Shown piece after piece: positions 49,243 to 59,128 of a DNA stretch of 64,000 nt. The translations under genes and the position numbers were made by a program. Origin of the DNA: Tepidamorphaceae bacterium (GTDB lineage Bacteria; Pseudomonadota; Alphaproteobacteria; Rhizobiales; JAKSCL01); NCBI GenBank assembly GCA_028289445.1, contig JANQPO010000020.1:1-64000 (forward strand), in the 5' to 3' direction. The notes below the pieces were generated by a model, which was given only the letters and a program-made list of their open reading frames with translations, was not told the origin of the DNA and ran no database searches. Numbering within the stretch: position 1 is the first letter of the stretch; each line of letters begins with the position of its first letter.

Positions 49243-49812
49243 CTACTTCTTGGATAGCTCTTCCAGGCGCTTCTCCATCTCGGCGAGACGCTTCTTGACG
49301 GCGTCGATATCGTCGTCGCCGTTCTTTGCTTCGGTTTCAGACGCCTGGACCGGGAACGGGGAGAACATTCGCATCGCCTGCTCGAACATCTGGGCGTTGC
49401 GTTTGACTTGATCGTCCATCGCACCGAACGTGTTGGAACCGAAGGACTGCGCCATCTGTTCGCGAAAGCGGCTTTGATTGTCGACGAAACTCTCAATCGA
49501 CTGGTTGAGATAGCTGGGCAGAAGAGCCTGCATGCTGTCGCCGTAAAATCGGATCAACTGACGCAGGAAACTGATCGGCAAGAGATTCTCGCCCTTGGCC
49601 TCCTGTTCGAAGATGATCTGCGTCAGAACCGAATGGGTGATGTCATCGCCGGTCTTGGCGTCGCGCACGGTGAAGTCTTCGCCCTGCTTGACCATCTCGG
49701 CCAGATTATCGAGCGTCACATACGTACTGGTGCCAGTGTTATAAAGACGACGATTGGCGTACTTCTTGATGACCGTCGCCTCGGATTCCTCGGATTTACG
49801 TGACCCAGACAA
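49243..49812 (-). CDS. phaR: Polyhydroxyalkanoate synthesis repressor PhaR
   Basis: DNA-binding repressor of 189 aa that also senses polyhydroxybutyrate granules and controls phasin genes. The conserved N-terminal PHB/PHA accumulation regulator domain is TVIKKYANRRLYNTGTSTYVTLDNLA..., followed by the PHB_acc repeat (LLPISFLRQLIRFYGDSMQALLPSYLNQSI). The C terminus is a coiled coil (DAVKKRLAEMEKRLEEL). The start is a TTG: 49812 is chosen because GGAG lies seven bases upstream; TTG 49818 is also possible. No ATG or GTG precedes the conserved region. Divergent from phaA. Confidence 0.94.
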   Translation of the reverse strand: MSGSRKSEESEATVIKKYANRRLYNTGTSTYVTLDNLAEMVKQGEDFTVRDAKTGDDITHSVLTQIIFEQEAKGENLLPISFLRQLIRFYGDSMQALLPSYLNQSIESFVDNQSRFREQMAQSFGSNTFGAMDDQVKRNAQMFEQAMRMFSPFPVQASETEAKNGDDDIDAVKKRLAEMEKRLEELSKK

Positions 49813-50093
49813 ACCCAAACTCCGATATTCCTGTTTGCAATGCGCGGCGCGATATTCCGCACTGCAGCATAAACCATTTGACGCGACGATACGAAGTCTC
49901 TTATCCAGACGCCAGCGTTTTGTGGCGGATCAAATGGCGACTAGAACCATTGCCTAATGGGCGCGGGCGATTAAAGCGGGTATCGTTGACACATCAACGG
50001 CACACGGAGATGTCAAACATCGGTTGGCTATCGCCACCGTAGCCCGTTTCGCTGCGCCAGTATCGGCCGCCTGTCATATTAACGGAGGAAACC
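49813..50093. other. phaR-phaA intergenic control region
   Basis: Divergent promoter region of 281 bases. TGCAATGC (49836-49843) and GCACTGCAGC (49859-49868) are TGC/GCA-rich blocks of the type bound by PhaR in relatives and lie just upstream of phaR, suggesting autoregulation. A TTGACA/TGTCAA inverted pair (49986-49991, 50011-50016) is a candidate -35 or operator for phaA. GGAGG precedes the phaA start. Confidence 0.45.
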
Positions 50094-51278
50094 ATGAGTT
50101 CGTCAAACACCGTCGTCATCGCCAGCGCGGCGCGCACGCCCGTTGGCGCGTTTTCAGGCGCGTTCTCGACCGTCGCGGCGCATGACCTAGGCAGCATTGC
50201 CATCAAGGAGGCTCTGTCGCGAGCGTCGGTCGACGGCGGTGAAGTCGACGAAGTCATCATGGGACAGATCCTGACGGCCGGACAGGGTCAAAACACCGCG
50301 CGGCAGGCGTCGATAGGCGCAGGGTTGCCGAACGAGACAACGGCCTGGGCGATGAACCAATTGTGCGGATCGGGTCTTCGCGCCGTCGCGCTCGGCATGC
50401 AGCAGATCCAAAGCGGTGACGCCGACATCATCGTTGCGGGCGGCCAGGAAAACATGACGATGTCGCCGCACTGCCAGATGCTTCGCGCCGGCGTCAAAAT
50501 GGGCGAGGTCCAGTTGCTCGATACGATGCTGAAAGACGGCCTGTGGGACGCCTTTCATGGCTATCACATGGGCACGACGGCGGAGAATGTCGCCGAACAG
50601 TGGCAGATCACCCGCGAGACCCAGGACGCCTTCGCGGTCGCTTCGCAGAACAAGACCGAGGCGGCGCAAAAGGCCGGCAAGTTCAAAGACGAGATCGTTC
50701 CCGTCACCGTCAAGACCCGCAAGGGCGACATCGTGGTGGAGGATGATGAGTATCCGCGTCACGGAACGACAATCGACGCCGTCACGAAACTGCGCCCGGC
50801 CTTCAAGAAGGACGGGACGGTGACCGCCGGTAACGCGTCGGGCATTAATGACGGGGCAGCCGCAACCGTCCTGATGACAGCGGCAGAGGCCGAGAAACGC
50901 GGCGTCGCGCCTTTGGCCCGCATCGTGTCGTGGGCAACGGCGGGTGTCGATCCGGCGGTCATGGGGTCCGGTCCGATTCCGGCCTCCCGCAGAGCGCTGG
51001 AGAAAGCCGGCTGGAGCACCGACGATCTCGATCTGGTCGAAGCCAACGAAGCATTCGCGGCGCAAGCCTGCGCGGTCAACCAGGACATGGGCTGGAACCC
51101 GGACATCGTCAACGTCAATGGCGGTGCGATCGCCATCGGCCATCCGATCGGCGCTTCGGGCGCTCGTGTCTTGACGACTCTTCTGCACGAGATGCAAAAG
51201 CGCGATGCTAAGAAGGGCCTGGCGACATTGTGCATCGGCGGCGGCATGGGTGTCGCCATGTGCGTAGAGCGCGACTGA
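50094..51278 (+). CDS. phaA: Acetyl-CoA C-acetyltransferase (beta-ketothiolase) PhaA
   Basis: Condenses two acetyl-CoA to acetoacetyl-CoA, the first step of polyhydroxybutyrate synthesis, and is reversible in degradation. The 394-aa enzyme shows the acyl-accepting Cys91 in [13 protein letters not shown], the histidine of [17 protein letters not shown] and the C-terminal cysteine in [15 protein letters not shown] sits just upstream of the ATG. PhaB follows after 86 bases. Confidence 0.97.
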   Translation: MSSSNTVVIASAARTPVGAFSGAFSTVAAHDLGSIAIKEALSRASVDGGEVDEVIMGQILTAGQGQNTARQASIGAGLPNETTAWAMNQLCGSGLRAVALGMQQIQSGDADIIVAGGQENMTMSPHCQMLRAGVKMGEVQLLDTMLKDGLWDAFHGYHMGTTAENVAEQWQITRETQDAFAVASQNKTEAAQKAGKFKDEIVPVTVKTRKGDIVVEDDEYPRHGTTIDAVTKLRPAFKKDGTVTAGNASGINDGAAATVLMTAAEAEKRGVAPLARIVSWATAGVDPAVMGSGPIPASRRALEKAGWSTDDLDLVEANEAFAAQACAVNQDMGWNPDIVNVNGGAIAIGHPIGASGARVLTTLLHEMQKRDAKKGLATLCIGGGMGVAMCVERD

Positions 51279-51364
51279 CATACCGCGACCGGCCGTGACA
51301 GGCGATGCGTAAAGCCGCCGACGCGCCGGTCGCTCAAATTCTATCCAATCACGGGGAGACGACG

Positions 51365-52087
51365 ATGGGACGGGTTGCATTGGTCACCGGAGGATCGCGC
51401 GGCATTGGTGCGGCGATTTCGAAGGCCCTCAAGGACGCTGGATACACGGTGGCGGCGAACTATGCCGGCAACGATGAAGCGGCGGAGAAATTCAAGGCCG
51501 AGACTGGGGTGCCAGTCTACAAATGGTCGGTCGCCGATTATGACGCTTGTGTGGCCGGCATCGCCAAGGTCGAGGGCGATCTGGGCCCGGTCGAGGTGCT
51601 CGTCAACAACGCAGGAATCACGCGCGACGCGCCGTTCCACAAGATAACGCCGGACCAGTGGAACGCCGTGATCAACACCAACCTGACCGGTATCTTCAAC
51701 ATGACCCATCCGATCTGGCCAGGCATGCGGGAGCGCAAGTTCGGGCGGGTGATCAACATCTCCTCGGTCAACGGGCAAAAGGGTCAGTTCGCGCAAACGA
51801 ACTACGCCGCCGCGAAGGCTGGCGATCTCGGTTTCACCAAGTCACTGGCCCAGGAAGGCGCCCGTAATGGGATCACGGTCAACGCCGTCTGCCCCGGCTA
51901 TATCGCGACCGAAATGGTAATGGCAGTGCCGGAAAACGTGCGCGAAGCGATCATCGCGCAAATCCCGGCCGGCCGGCTCGGTGAGGCCGACGAAATCGCC
52001 CGCTGCGTAGCGTTCTTGGCGTCGGACGATGCTGGCTTCATCACGGGATCGACGCTGTCCGCCAATGGCGGCCAATACATGGCCTGA
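51365..52087 (+). CDS. phaB: Acetoacetyl-CoA reductase PhaB
   Basis: NADPH-dependent short-chain dehydrogenase (240 aa) that makes (R)-3-hydroxybutyryl-CoA for polyhydroxybutyrate polymerase. The cofactor motif is TGGSRGIGAAISKAL, followed by NNAGITRDAPFHK and the catalytic Ser...Tyr-x3-Lys in NISSVNGQKGQFAQTNYAAAKAG. The ATG at 51365 has GGGAG upstream. The PHA synthase gene phaC is not in this window. Confidence 0.97.
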   Translation: MGRVALVTGGSRGIGAAISKALKDAGYTVAANYAGNDEAAEKFKAETGVPVYKWSVADYDACVAGIAKVEGDLGPVEVLVNNAGITRDAPFHKITPDQWNAVINTNLTGIFNMTHPIWPGMRERKFGRVINISSVNGQKGQFAQTNYAAAKAGDLGFTKSLAQEGARNGITVNAVCPGYIATEMVMAVPENVREAIIAQIPAGRLGEADEIARCVAFLASDDAGFITGSTLSANGGQYMA

Positions 52088-52106
52088 CCTCGGCTCTTTC
52101 TCGATC

Positions 52107-52142
52107 AGGCCGCGTCGACTTCGTCGGCGCGGCCTTTCTTTT
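52107..52142 (+). terminator. Intrinsic terminator after phaB
   Basis: AGGCCGCGTCGAC (52107-52119) pairs with GTCGGCGCGGCCT (52123-52135) with a single T-G wobble and a TTC loop. TTCTTTT follows. It lies 20 bases after the phaB stop. Confidence 0.88.
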
Positions 52143-52207
52143 GACATAAGACGCTTTTGCGGCGACAACTGCCGCCCCACCTTGCGCCAGATGACCGTCG
52201 ATCCGCC

Positions 52208-53140
52208 ATGCCCCGCCCTCACCTTTCCCTGGAATTGCGCGGCGCGGCAACCGTTGTCCTTCTGGCGCTGATCGGCCTCCTTGCTATTGGGTATCTGGGC
52301 GATATCTGGCCGACGCTCGATCTCGCGAGCCATTTGCGTGTGCACGTCTCGGTCGCGTTGCTCGTACTTGCCCTTATCCTCTTCGCCCTTCACGCCCGCC
52401 TGCGCGCGGCGGCTGGATTGATCATCGGAATAGCCGGGCTGGTGACCCTCGTCATTCCGCTCTACGCGAATGCCATCCGAGTGGCGCCAGGTCCGTCCGA
52501 CCTTAAACTCATCAGCTTCAACATGCTTTTCGTGAACGAAAACCCGAGCGAGGTGGTGACGCTGTTGGAGGCCGAACGGCCGGATGTCGCCTTCATCCTC
52601 GAAGCGCCAACGCTCTTTCCCTATCTGGACCGTCTGGCGCGGACCTTCACCTATCGCTCCGGGTGCACGCGGGCTCTCTATTGCGACCTTCTCGTTCTGG
52701 CCCGCCGCCCTCTGGAGGATGTCGATCGGCCGGGACCGGACGGCGGTTGGGACCGCTATGTTATGGCACGCGTGCCGGCCGGCAACACGATCGTCAACGT
52801 GGCGGCCGTCCACTTCTCCAAACCCTATGAAGGCGGCGAACATTGGCATGAAATGGGCTGGGTCAGCGACGTGCTGGCCGAGCGGCCCGGCCCCACCGTC
52901 CTCGCCGGGGACTTCAACCTTACACCCTGGTCAGCCACGGCCCGAGTGTTCGCCGAGGCCAACGACCTGAAAATCGTCGCGGGCTACCGCCCGACATGGC
53001 CGGCGCCACTCGGTTGGCTCGGCGTCCCGATCGACCATCTCATGGTGCGCGGCATCCAGCCGACAGCTGTCGGTCTGCTTGATGAAAGCTACGGCTCGAA
53101 CCATCGCGGCCTGATTGCAACGTTCGCGGTTGATGAATGA
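52208..53140 (+). CDS. Endonuclease/exonuclease/phosphatase (EEP) family membrane protein
   Basis: Protein of 310 aa: three N-terminal membrane segments (ATVVLLALIGLLAIGYLGDIW, VSVALLVLALILFALHA, GLIIGIAGLVTLVIPLY) and a C-terminal EEP domain facing one side of the membrane. EEP motifs visible are ISFNMLF, FILEAP, VHFSKPY, AGDFNLTPWSATAR and SNHRGLIATF with the terminal histidine. The substrate (nucleic acid, phosphoinositide-like or other phosphodiester) cannot be told. It starts from its own region after the phaB terminator and overlaps the next gene by ATGA. Confidence 0.88.
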   Translation: MPRPHLSLELRGAATVVLLALIGLLAIGYLGDIWPTLDLASHLRVHVSVALLVLALILFALHARLRAAAGLIIGIAGLVTLVIPLYANAIRVAPGPSDLKLISFNMLFVNENPSEVVTLLEAERPDVAFILEAPTLFPYLDRLARTFTYRSGCTRALYCDLLVLARRPLEDVDRPGPDGGWDRYVMARVPAGNTIVNVAAVHFSKPYEGGEHWHEMGWVSDVLAERPGPTVLAGDFNLTPWSATARVFAEANDLKIVAGYRPTWPAPLGWLGVPIDHLMVRGIQPTAVGLLDESYGSNHRGLIATFAVDE

Positions 53141-54009
53141 CCGACCGCCAGACGGCCACGCTGATCGGCTTCATCGCCGTCCTGTTGTGGGCTCTATTGG
53201 CGCTTTTCACGGCCGCATCCGGCGCCGTACCGCCATTCCAATTGGCTGCGATGACATTCGCGGTCGGTGGCGGTCTAGGCGTGACATCTTGGCTGTTTCG
53301 CCCGGGTGCGACAGCAGGACTGCGGCAACCGATGATCGTTTGGCTAGCCGGCATTGGCGGCCTATTTGGCTACCACTTCTTCTACTTCACCGCGCTGCGC
53401 AACGCACCTCCGGTCGAAGCTGGGTTGATTGCCTATCTCTGGCCGCTGCTTATCGTTGTTTGCTCCGCACTCCTGCCGGGTGAGCGGCTTGGCTGGCATC
53501 ACGTTGCTGGCGCAGTCTTCGGACTGCTCGGCACCGCGCTCATCGTTACAGGCGGCAGCGGACTGACCCTGAAAGCCGAATACGCCTGGGGCTACGGCGC
53601 GGCACTTATCTGCGCTTGCACCTGGACGGCATATTCGCTGTCCGCCCGCCGCTTTGCCGCTGTGCCGACGGATGCGGTCGCCGGGTTTTGTGCCGTGACG
53701 GCAATCCTTGCACTGGCGTGCCACATTGCGTTCGAGGAAACGGTGTGGCCAACCACTCTCGGTGAATGGCTGGCCGTTCTTGCTCTCGGTCTCGGCCCGG
53801 TCGGTGCCGCCTTCTATGCATGGGATCGCGGGGTAAAGGCCGGCGATATTCAGGTCTTGGGTGCGGCCTCCTACGCCGCCCCGCTTCTCTCCACGCTTGT
53901 CCTGATCGCCACCGGATTTGCGGCCCTTACTTGGTCGATCGCGCTGGCCTGCTTCATGATCACGGGCGGCGCGCTGCTGGCCGCCAAGGATCTGATCCGT
54001 CGAACCTAG
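53137..54009 (+). CDS. DMT superfamily (EamA) transporter, YddG-like
   Basis: Ten-segment membrane transporter of 290 aa made of two EamA repeats, for example TLIGFIAVLLWALLALFTAASG and YGAALICACTWTAYSLSARRF. The N terminus ATLIGFIAVLLWALLA and overall spacing resemble YddG-type exporters of aromatic amino acids. Substrate unproven. Coupled by ATGA to the EEP gene. Its TAG stop shares CTAG with the convergent cupin gene. Confidence 0.9.
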   Translation: MTDRQTATLIGFIAVLLWALLALFTAASGAVPPFQLAAMTFAVGGGLGVTSWLFRPGATAGLRQPMIVWLAGIGGLFGYHFFYFTALRNAPPVEAGLIAYLWPLLIVVCSALLPGERLGWHHVAGAVFGLLGTALIVTGGSGLTLKAEYAWGYGAALICACTWTAYSLSARRFAAVPTDAVAGFCAVTAILALACHIAFEETVWPTTLGEWLAVLALGLGPVGAAFYAWDRGVKAGDIQVLGAASYAAPLLSTLVLIATGFAALTWSIALACFMITGGALLAAKDLIRRT

Positions 54010-54443
54010 CCTTTCGCCGGTCGCGGTGCGGGACGCCAATCGGGCGGCGCCATCTCGAAGCCGACGAATTCGAAGCCTGGCGCGACCGTACAGCCCACGA
54101 GGCTCCAGCGCCCAAGGCTTTCTGCCGTCTGCCAGACACCGGCAGGGACCACGGCCTGCGGTTTTTCGCTGTCTGCCAGATTGGCTCCCAGACGAAACGC
54201 CTCGGCGTCATGACCGTTTTCGGAGATTGTCAACACCAGCGGCGCGCCAGCGTAGTAGTGCCATATCTCCGTCGCGTCGACCCGGTGCCAGGCAGAGCAC
54301 TCGCCGGCTTGAAGGAGATAGTAAATGGCTGTGCCGACGGACCGACCGTTGACCGTGTCCGCGTCGCGGAACGTCTCCCGGTAGTGTCCCCCTTCTGGAT
54401 GCGGTTCGAGGCCAAGCTGAGCGATAATGGCAGTAGCGTCCAT
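54006..54443 (-). CDS. Cupin family protein (DUF985/Cupin_5)
   Basis: Small beta-barrel protein of 145 aa. Cupin_5 features are LGLEPHPEGGHYRETFRDA, SAIYYLL-type AIYYLLQAGECSAWHRVDATEIWHYYAGAPL, and a late TVAPGFEFVGFEMAPPDW. The family often binds a metal or sugar nucleotide, but its function here is unknown. It lies four bases after gloB and is read with it. Confidence 0.9.
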   Translation of the reverse strand: MDATAIIAQLGLEPHPEGGHYRETFRDADTVNGRSVGTAIYYLLQAGECSAWHRVDATEIWHYYAGAPLVLTISENGHDAEAFRLGANLADSEKPQAVVPAGVWQTAESLGRWSLVGCTVAPGFEFVGFEMAPPDWRPAPRPAKG

Positions 54444-54447
54444 CGCG

Positions 54448-55215
54448 TTAGAACCTGTCCTTCAGTGCGCGGATCTCCGCGAATACGGCGGCATCGTCCG
54501 CGCCAGGCATTTTGACAGCGGCGCGAATACCCGGATCATCCGGACGCAGGAACGGATTGGTTGCCCTTTCTGCGCCGATTGTGGTTGGCAGGGTCGGCTC
54601 GCCCCGATCGCGCATCGCTTCGATCGCAGCGGCACGGGACTTTAGCGCCGCATTGCCTGGATCAACCGTCAGGGCGAACCGGGCATTGGACAATGTGTAT
54701 TCGTGGCCGCAATAGACGACCGTCGCGTCGGGCATTGCCCTTAGCTTCTTGAGGGAGTCCCACATCATCGGCGGTGTTCCCTCAAACACGCGCCCGCAGC
54801 CGAGCGCGAACAGCGTGTCACCGGCGAACGCCAGATTATCGGCCTTAAACCAATAGGCGATGTGGCCGAGCGTGTGGCCGGGCGTTTCAAGAATCTCGGC
54901 CTCATGATCGCCAAGGCGTACGGTATCGCCCTCGCTCACCGACCGATCGAGCCCCTTGATCTTCGCCGCCTCGGCGGCCGGGCCTGTGACCGTCACGCCG
55001 TCCGACTTAAGTGCGTCGATCCCACCGGTGTGATCGGCGTGATGATGGGTGACGAATATGTCGGTCAGCGACCAGCCCATCTCCGCCAACGCGGCTTTGA
55101 CCGCATTTGCATCGGGCGCGTCGATCGACGCCGTTGCGCCGGTGTGTGGATCATGAACGAGGACACCGTAATTGTCGGAGAGGCAGGGAAATTGATGGCA
55201 TAGAAGAGCGGTCAT
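54448..55215 (-). CDS. gloB: Hydroxyacylglutathione hydrolase (glyoxalase II)
   Basis: Splits S-lactoylglutathione to lactate and glutathione in methylglyoxal detoxification. The 255-aa metallo-beta-lactamase-fold enzyme has the metal site THHHADHTGG near 55, ETPGHTLGHIAYW, the aspartate in FAGDTLFALGCGR and the C-terminal HAGH-type CGHEYTLSNARFAL. The ATG at 55215 starts the conserved MTALLCHQFPCLSDNYG. Divergent from a methyltransferase gene and followed by the cupin. Confidence 0.96.
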   Translation of the reverse strand: MTALLCHQFPCLSDNYGVLVHDPHTGATASIDAPDANAVKAALAEMGWSLTDIFVTHHHADHTGGIDALKSDGVTVTGPAAEAAKIKGLDRSVSEGDTVRLGDHEAEILETPGHTLGHIAYWFKADNLAFAGDTLFALGCGRVFEGTPPMMWDSLKKLRAMPDATVVYCGHEYTLSNARFALTVDPGNAALKSRAAAIEAMRDRGEPTLPTTIGAERATNPFLRPDDPGIRAAVKMPGADDAAVFAEIRALKDRF

Positions 55216-55312
55216 GACGGATACTTTCGCCTGGTCGAGAACGCCCCTATGGTGGCAAACGGATGGGGCACCGGTCAAAGCGAAACTTGCGACAGTCGGA
55301 CAGGGTCGGACC

Positions 55313-56080
55313 ATGGATGTCGTCGATCTGAGGACGTTCTACAATCAGGAGCTGGGGCAACTGGTCCGGCGCCAGGTCGGCGATCAGATCCAGCGCCTGA
55401 TTGGACCTGTCTCGGGATTGGCAGTTGCCGGTATCGGTTTTGCCACGCCCTATTTGCGACCGTTTAAGCCGGACGCGGAGCGGGTTCTGGCACTGATGCC
55501 GGCCGCCCAAGGTGTTCTGCATTGGCCGCCGGAGGGACGCTTTGCCTCAACACTCGTTCACGACGATGCCCTGCCCCTGCCGGACACGTGCATCGACAAG
55601 CTGATTTGCGTGCATGCGCTGGAAATGACCGAATCCGCCGATGATCACCTGCGCGAAATATGGCGGGTTCTGATGCCGGGCGGTCGCTTGATCCTCGTCG
55701 TACCGAACCGGCGTGGCTTGTGGGCGCGCTTCGACAATACGCCATTCGGCCATGGGCGCCCGTTCAGCCGATCGCAGATCGCGCAGTTGCTGCAGGGCGC
55801 CCTCCTGACGCCGGAGTCCTGGTCTGAAACGCTTTACGTCCCGCCCATTGCCCGACGGTCCGTTTTGCGCGCCGCCGGCTTCTTCGAGAAAGTCGGCCGC
55901 GGGTTCCCGATACCGGTTGGCGGGGTTTTGATCGTCGAAGCATCGAAGCAGATTTATCAACGCGCCGCACAGCAAGCGCGGCGGCGCTTTTCCGTGCGGA
56001 TCGCGCCGGTGCTGAATCCACGCCCGGCCACCCGCGTCAGCGCCGCAATACGAACATCGCCTCCGAAGCGATCAGGTTGA
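55313..56080 (+). CDS. Class I SAM-dependent methyltransferase, gloB-linked
   Basis: Methyltransferase-fold protein of 255 aa, often found back to back with gloB. The start at 55313 (MDVVDLRTFYNQELGQLVRRQ) matches the usual family opening; an earlier ATG at 55214 would overlap the gloB start and adds an unconserved leader. Methyltransferase motifs are the ALPLPDTCIDKLICVHALEM and LREIWRVLMPGGRLILVVPNRRGLWAR segments. The glycine-rich SAM loop is degenerate (VLALMPAAQGV), so activity is uncertain. Its 3' end overlaps metW by 44 bases on the opposite strand. Confidence 0.87.
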   Translation: MDVVDLRTFYNQELGQLVRRQVGDQIQRLIGPVSGLAVAGIGFATPYLRPFKPDAERVLALMPAAQGVLHWPPEGRFASTLVHDDALPLPDTCIDKLICVHALEMTESADDHLREIWRVLMPGGRLILVVPNRRGLWARFDNTPFGHGRPFSRSQIAQLLQGALLTPESWSETLYVPPIARRSVLRAAGFFEKVGRGFPIPVGGVLIVEASKQIYQRAAQQARRRFSVRIAPVLNPRPATRVSAAIRTSPPKRSG

Positions 56081-56684
56081 GCAACCAGGCCGGCCTCGAC
56101 AATGGGAGCGGGCTTCCGTCTGCCTTAAAGGCGGCGATACCCTCCGTCTTGGCACCGACCTCGCCGACCAGATCGATAAAATCGTGGATCGTACAGAAGT
56201 GGATGTTCGGCGTTTCGTACCAGGTCGCCGGCAAGGACTTGGTCACCGGCATCCGGCCGAAGGCGATCAAACTGCCGCGAATGTGCCAGTGGCCGAAATT
56301 CGGAAACGAGACGATCGCCCGTTCGCCGATCCGCAACAGGTGCTCCAGGACGGTTTTGGGGTTGCGCGTCGCCTGAATCGTCTGTGACAGGATGACCGTG
56401 TCGAAACCATTATCGGGATAGTTCTCAAGATCGCTGTCAGCGTCGCCCTGTACGACAAACAGGCCCCGCGCAACACAGGCGTTGACGCCGGCCTGGCTCA
56501 GTTCGATGCCGCGCCCATCGATCTGCTTCTCCCGCTGCAGCAGCGCCAAAAGCCCGCCATCGCCACAGCCGATATCGAGGACACGAGACCCCGGCGTGAC
56601 CAGATTGGCGATGATCCGGAAGTCGCGCCGCTTTGCAGCGGTGTCGAGCGCCAGTTGATCGGGATTGACTGTCTGTTGGTTCAT
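56037..56684 (-). CDS. metW: Methionine biosynthesis protein MetW
   Basis: Protein of 215 aa that works with MetX in homoserine acylation in many proteobacteria. It has a methyltransferase-like fold: [18 protein letters not shown] near 40 and [37 protein letters not shown], the MetW signature. The ATG at 56684 overlaps the metX stop as ATGA, so the pair is coupled. The 3' end runs 44 bases into the convergent methyltransferase gene. Confidence 0.97.
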   Translation of the reverse strand: MNQQTVNPDQLALDTAAKRRDFRIIANLVTPGSRVLDIGCGDGGLLALLQREKQIDGRGIELSQAGVNACVARGLFVVQGDADSDLENYPDNGFDTVILSQTIQATRNPKTVLEHLLRIGERAIVSFPNFGHWHIRGSLIAFGRMPVTKSLPATWYETPNIHFCTIHDFIDLVGEVGAKTEGIAAFKADGSPLPLSRPAWLLNLIASEAMFVLRR

Positions 56685-57856
56685 GGCGCCGCCTCGGCCA
56701 GCCCCCGCGCACGCCCGCATGCCGACAAAAAGCCGCTCATGGTCGCCATCAGCTCCGGTACGTCGAGGAGGAAGGAATCGTGACCCTTGTCGGTGTCGAT
56801 CTCGACGAACGAGACATGCGCCCCCGCGGCGTTCAACGCGTGGACGATGTCGCGATTGCCTTCGGTTGGAAACAGCCAGTCGCTGGTGAACGACACGACG
56901 CAGAATCGGGTCTTGCTTCCCATGAACGCATTCGCCAGGACCCCGTCATGGTCGGCGACCAGGTCGAAGTAGTCCATCGCGCGGGTTAGATAGAGATAGC
57001 TGTTGGCATCGAACCGGTCGACGAATGACATCCCCTGATAGCGCAGATAGGACTCGATCTGAAAGTCGGCATCGAAACCGAACGTCAACGCATCGCGATC
57101 CTGAAGGCTGCGTCCGAACTTACGGTGTAGCGCGGACTCCGAGAGATACGTGATGTGCGCCGCCATTCGCGCCACGGCCAATCCTTTTCGCGGGTTTGTC
57201 CCCTCGGTCTGGTAGCGACCGTTGCGCCATTCTGGATCGGCCATGACCGCCTGACGACCGACTTCGTGAAACGCGATGTTTTGCGCCGAATGGCGAGCGG
57301 CTGTGGCGATCGGAATCGCGGAGAATACCCGGTCGGGATAAGTCGCAACCCATTCGAGCACCTGCATGCCCCCCATGGAGCCGCCGGTCACGCAAAACAG
57401 CGTCTCGATTTCGAGCGCGTCGAGAAGCATGGCCTGCGCCCGCACCATGTCGCGAACGGTGATCAGCGGCAGATCGAGGCCATAAGGCTTACCGGTCGCC
57501 GGGTCGATGGATGCCGGGCCTGTGGACCCCATGCAGCCGCCAATCACGTTGGCGCAGATGACGAAATAGCGGTCCGTGTCGATTGGCTTATCGGGGCCGA
57601 CCATCAAGCTCCACCAGCCCTCCTTTCCGGTGACCGGGTGCGTGTTGGCGACATGCTGGTCGCCGGTCAGCGCGTGGCAAACCAAGATCGCGTTGCTGCG
57701 CGCGGCATTGAGGCTGCCATAGGTCTTATAGGCGATGGTCAAGGGCGCGATCTCGCCGCCGGAATCGAGCACCAGCGGCTGGGTGTCCGGGAAGTGGATC
57801 ACCTCGCTGTCAAACTCGCCCGCCTTAAGCGCTACGTTGTCCGGGCCGTCGTTCAT
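56681..57856 (-). CDS. metX: Homoserine O-acetyltransferase MetX
   Basis: Transfers acetyl from acetyl-CoA to homoserine, committing it to methionine. The 391-aa alpha/beta-hydrolase has the oxyanion and nucleophile segments [27 protein letters not shown] and [14 protein letters not shown] (nucleophilic Ser in GGSMGG), with the late aspartate and histidine in [13 protein letters not shown] and [10 protein letters not shown]. Leads the coupled metX-metW operon. I looked for the SAM-II riboswitch known upstream of alphaproteobacterial met genes and did not see it. Confidence 0.97.
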   Translation of the reverse strand: MNDGPDNVALKAGEFDSEVIHFPDTQPLVLDSGGEIAPLTIAYKTYGSLNAARSNAILVCHALTGDQHVANTHPVTGKEGWWSLMVGPDKPIDTDRYFVICANVIGGCMGSTGPASIDPATGKPYGLDLPLITVRDMVRAQAMLLDALEIETLFCVTGGSMGGMQVLEWVATYPDRVFSAIPIATAARHSAQNIAFHEVGRQAVMADPEWRNGRYQTEGTNPRKGLAVARMAAHITYLSESALHRKFGRSLQDRDALTFGFDADFQIESYLRYQGMSFVDRFDANSYLYLTRAMDYFDLVADHDGVLANAFMGSKTRFCVVSFTSDWLFPTEGNRDIVHALNAAGAHVSFVEIDTDKGHDSFLLDVPELMATMSGFLSACGRARGLAEAAP

Positions 57857-58018
57857 CGTTCATCCTGACTGGTCGGCTCCTGTGCTACGCCGCGAGGCAG
57901 CATTGGTCAATCTTCGGGGTAGACCGCCAAGCCTTTCGCCTTGCGGAGCGCGCGCGGACCGGTATAACCGGGCAACTTGCGGGTCTGCCCGACATTTCAA
58001 CGATTTGGACCACACGAC

Positions 58019-59128
58019 ATGACCGCACTTCCGTCGAAGCCGACGCCCCGACCGGGCGTTTTGGACATCGCGGCTTATGTGCCGGGAACCCAGGACGTCA
58101 CGGGTCGCAATCGCGTGCATCGCCTGGCGTCGAACGAAACACCGCTTGGTCCTAGCCCAGCCGCCATCGCAGCGGTTAAGGCATCGGCCGATCATCTGCA
58201 ACTCTATCCAGATGGCTCCGCCACCATGCTGCGCACCGCGATCGCCGCCCAGTTCGGGCTGAATGCCGACCGGATCGTTTGCGGGGCGGGGTCCGATGAA
58301 TTGCTCAACCTTTTGGCCCAGGCTTATATCGAGCCCGGCGATGAAGCGATCTATACCGAACACGGCTTTTTGATCTATCGGATCGCGATTCTTGGAACCG
58401 GCGGTATACCTGTCGTCGCGCCTGAAACCGATCTGACAGCCAGTGTTGATGCGATTCTGGCGGCCGTTACGCCGAAGACGAAGCTGGTGTTTCTGGCCAA
58501 CCCGAACAATCCGACCGGCACCTACCTCCCCTTCTCGGAGGTGCGCCGCCTGCATTCGGGTCTGCCGGGTCATGTGCTTCTCGTTCTCGACGCGGCCTAT
58601 GCCGAGTACGTGCGTCACAACGACTATGACTCGGGCATAGAACTGGTGGCGACAAGCGACAATGTCGTGATGACGCGAACGTTTTCGAAGATTCACGGCC
58701 TCGCGGCTCTGCGGCTCGGCTGGCTCTATGGGCCGGCCGATGTTGTCGACGCGATCAATCGCATTCGCGGACCGTTCAATGTCGGCGCTCCCGCAATCGC
58801 CGCCGGCGCTGCCGCCATCGCGGATCAGACCTTCGTCGATACGGCCGTCGCTCACAATGAAGAATGGCTGCCCTGGGTCACGCGGGCGCTCGAGCAACTC
58901 GGGCTAACGGTGACGCCGAGCGCCGGAAACTTTGTGCTCGTTCACTTCCCCGATGCAGATGGGAAGCGCGCCGCGGATGCCGATCGGTTCCTGCTTGATC
59001 GGGGCATCATCCTACGCCGGGTTGCCGCCTATGGCCTGCCGAACGCGCTGCGCATGACGATTGGCGACGAAGAAGCAAACCGGGACACCGTCGAGGCGCT
59101 TCGCGCGTTTCTGGACACCGAGACATGA
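58019..59128 (+). CDS. hisC: Histidinol-phosphate aminotransferase
   Basis: PLP enzyme of 369 aa that transaminates imidazole-acetol phosphate in histidine synthesis, and in this gene context possibly aromatic keto acids too. Visible: [14 protein letters not shown] near 35, [22 protein letters not shown] and the PLP lysine in [17 protein letters not shown]. It overlaps the dehydrogenase gene by ATGA, a hisC-tyrC pairing that points to a role in tyrosine and phenylalanine synthesis as well. Confidence 0.95.
   Translation: MTALPSKPTPRPGVLDIAAYVPGTQDVTGRNRVHRLASNETPLGPSPAAIAAVKASADHLQLYPDGSATMLRTAIAAQFGLNADRIVCGAGSDELLNLLAQAYIEPGDEAIYTEHGFLIYRIAILGTGGIPVVAPETDLTASVDAILAAVTPKTKLVFLANPNNPTGTYLPFSEVRRLHSGLPGHVLLVLDAAYAEYVRHNDYDSGIELVATSDNVVMTRTFSKIHGLAALRLGWLYGPADVVDAINRIRGPFNVGAPAIAAGAAAIADQTFVDTAVAHNEEWLPWVTRALEQLGLTVTPSAGNFVLVHFPDADGKRAADADRFLLDRGIILRRVAAYGLPNALRMTIGDEEANRDTVEALRAFLDTET

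Noticed and set aside
55213-55216. gloB and the divergent methyltransferase appearing to share a CATG at their starts
   Set aside because: The methyltransferase family opening (MDVVDLRTFY) begins at 55313, leaving a normal 97-base gap. The earlier ATG gives an unconserved leader.
57857-58018. Possible SAM-II riboswitch upstream of metX
   Set aside because: The conserved SAM-II core and pseudoknot segments were not found on the metX strand; only ordinary GC-rich stems are present.
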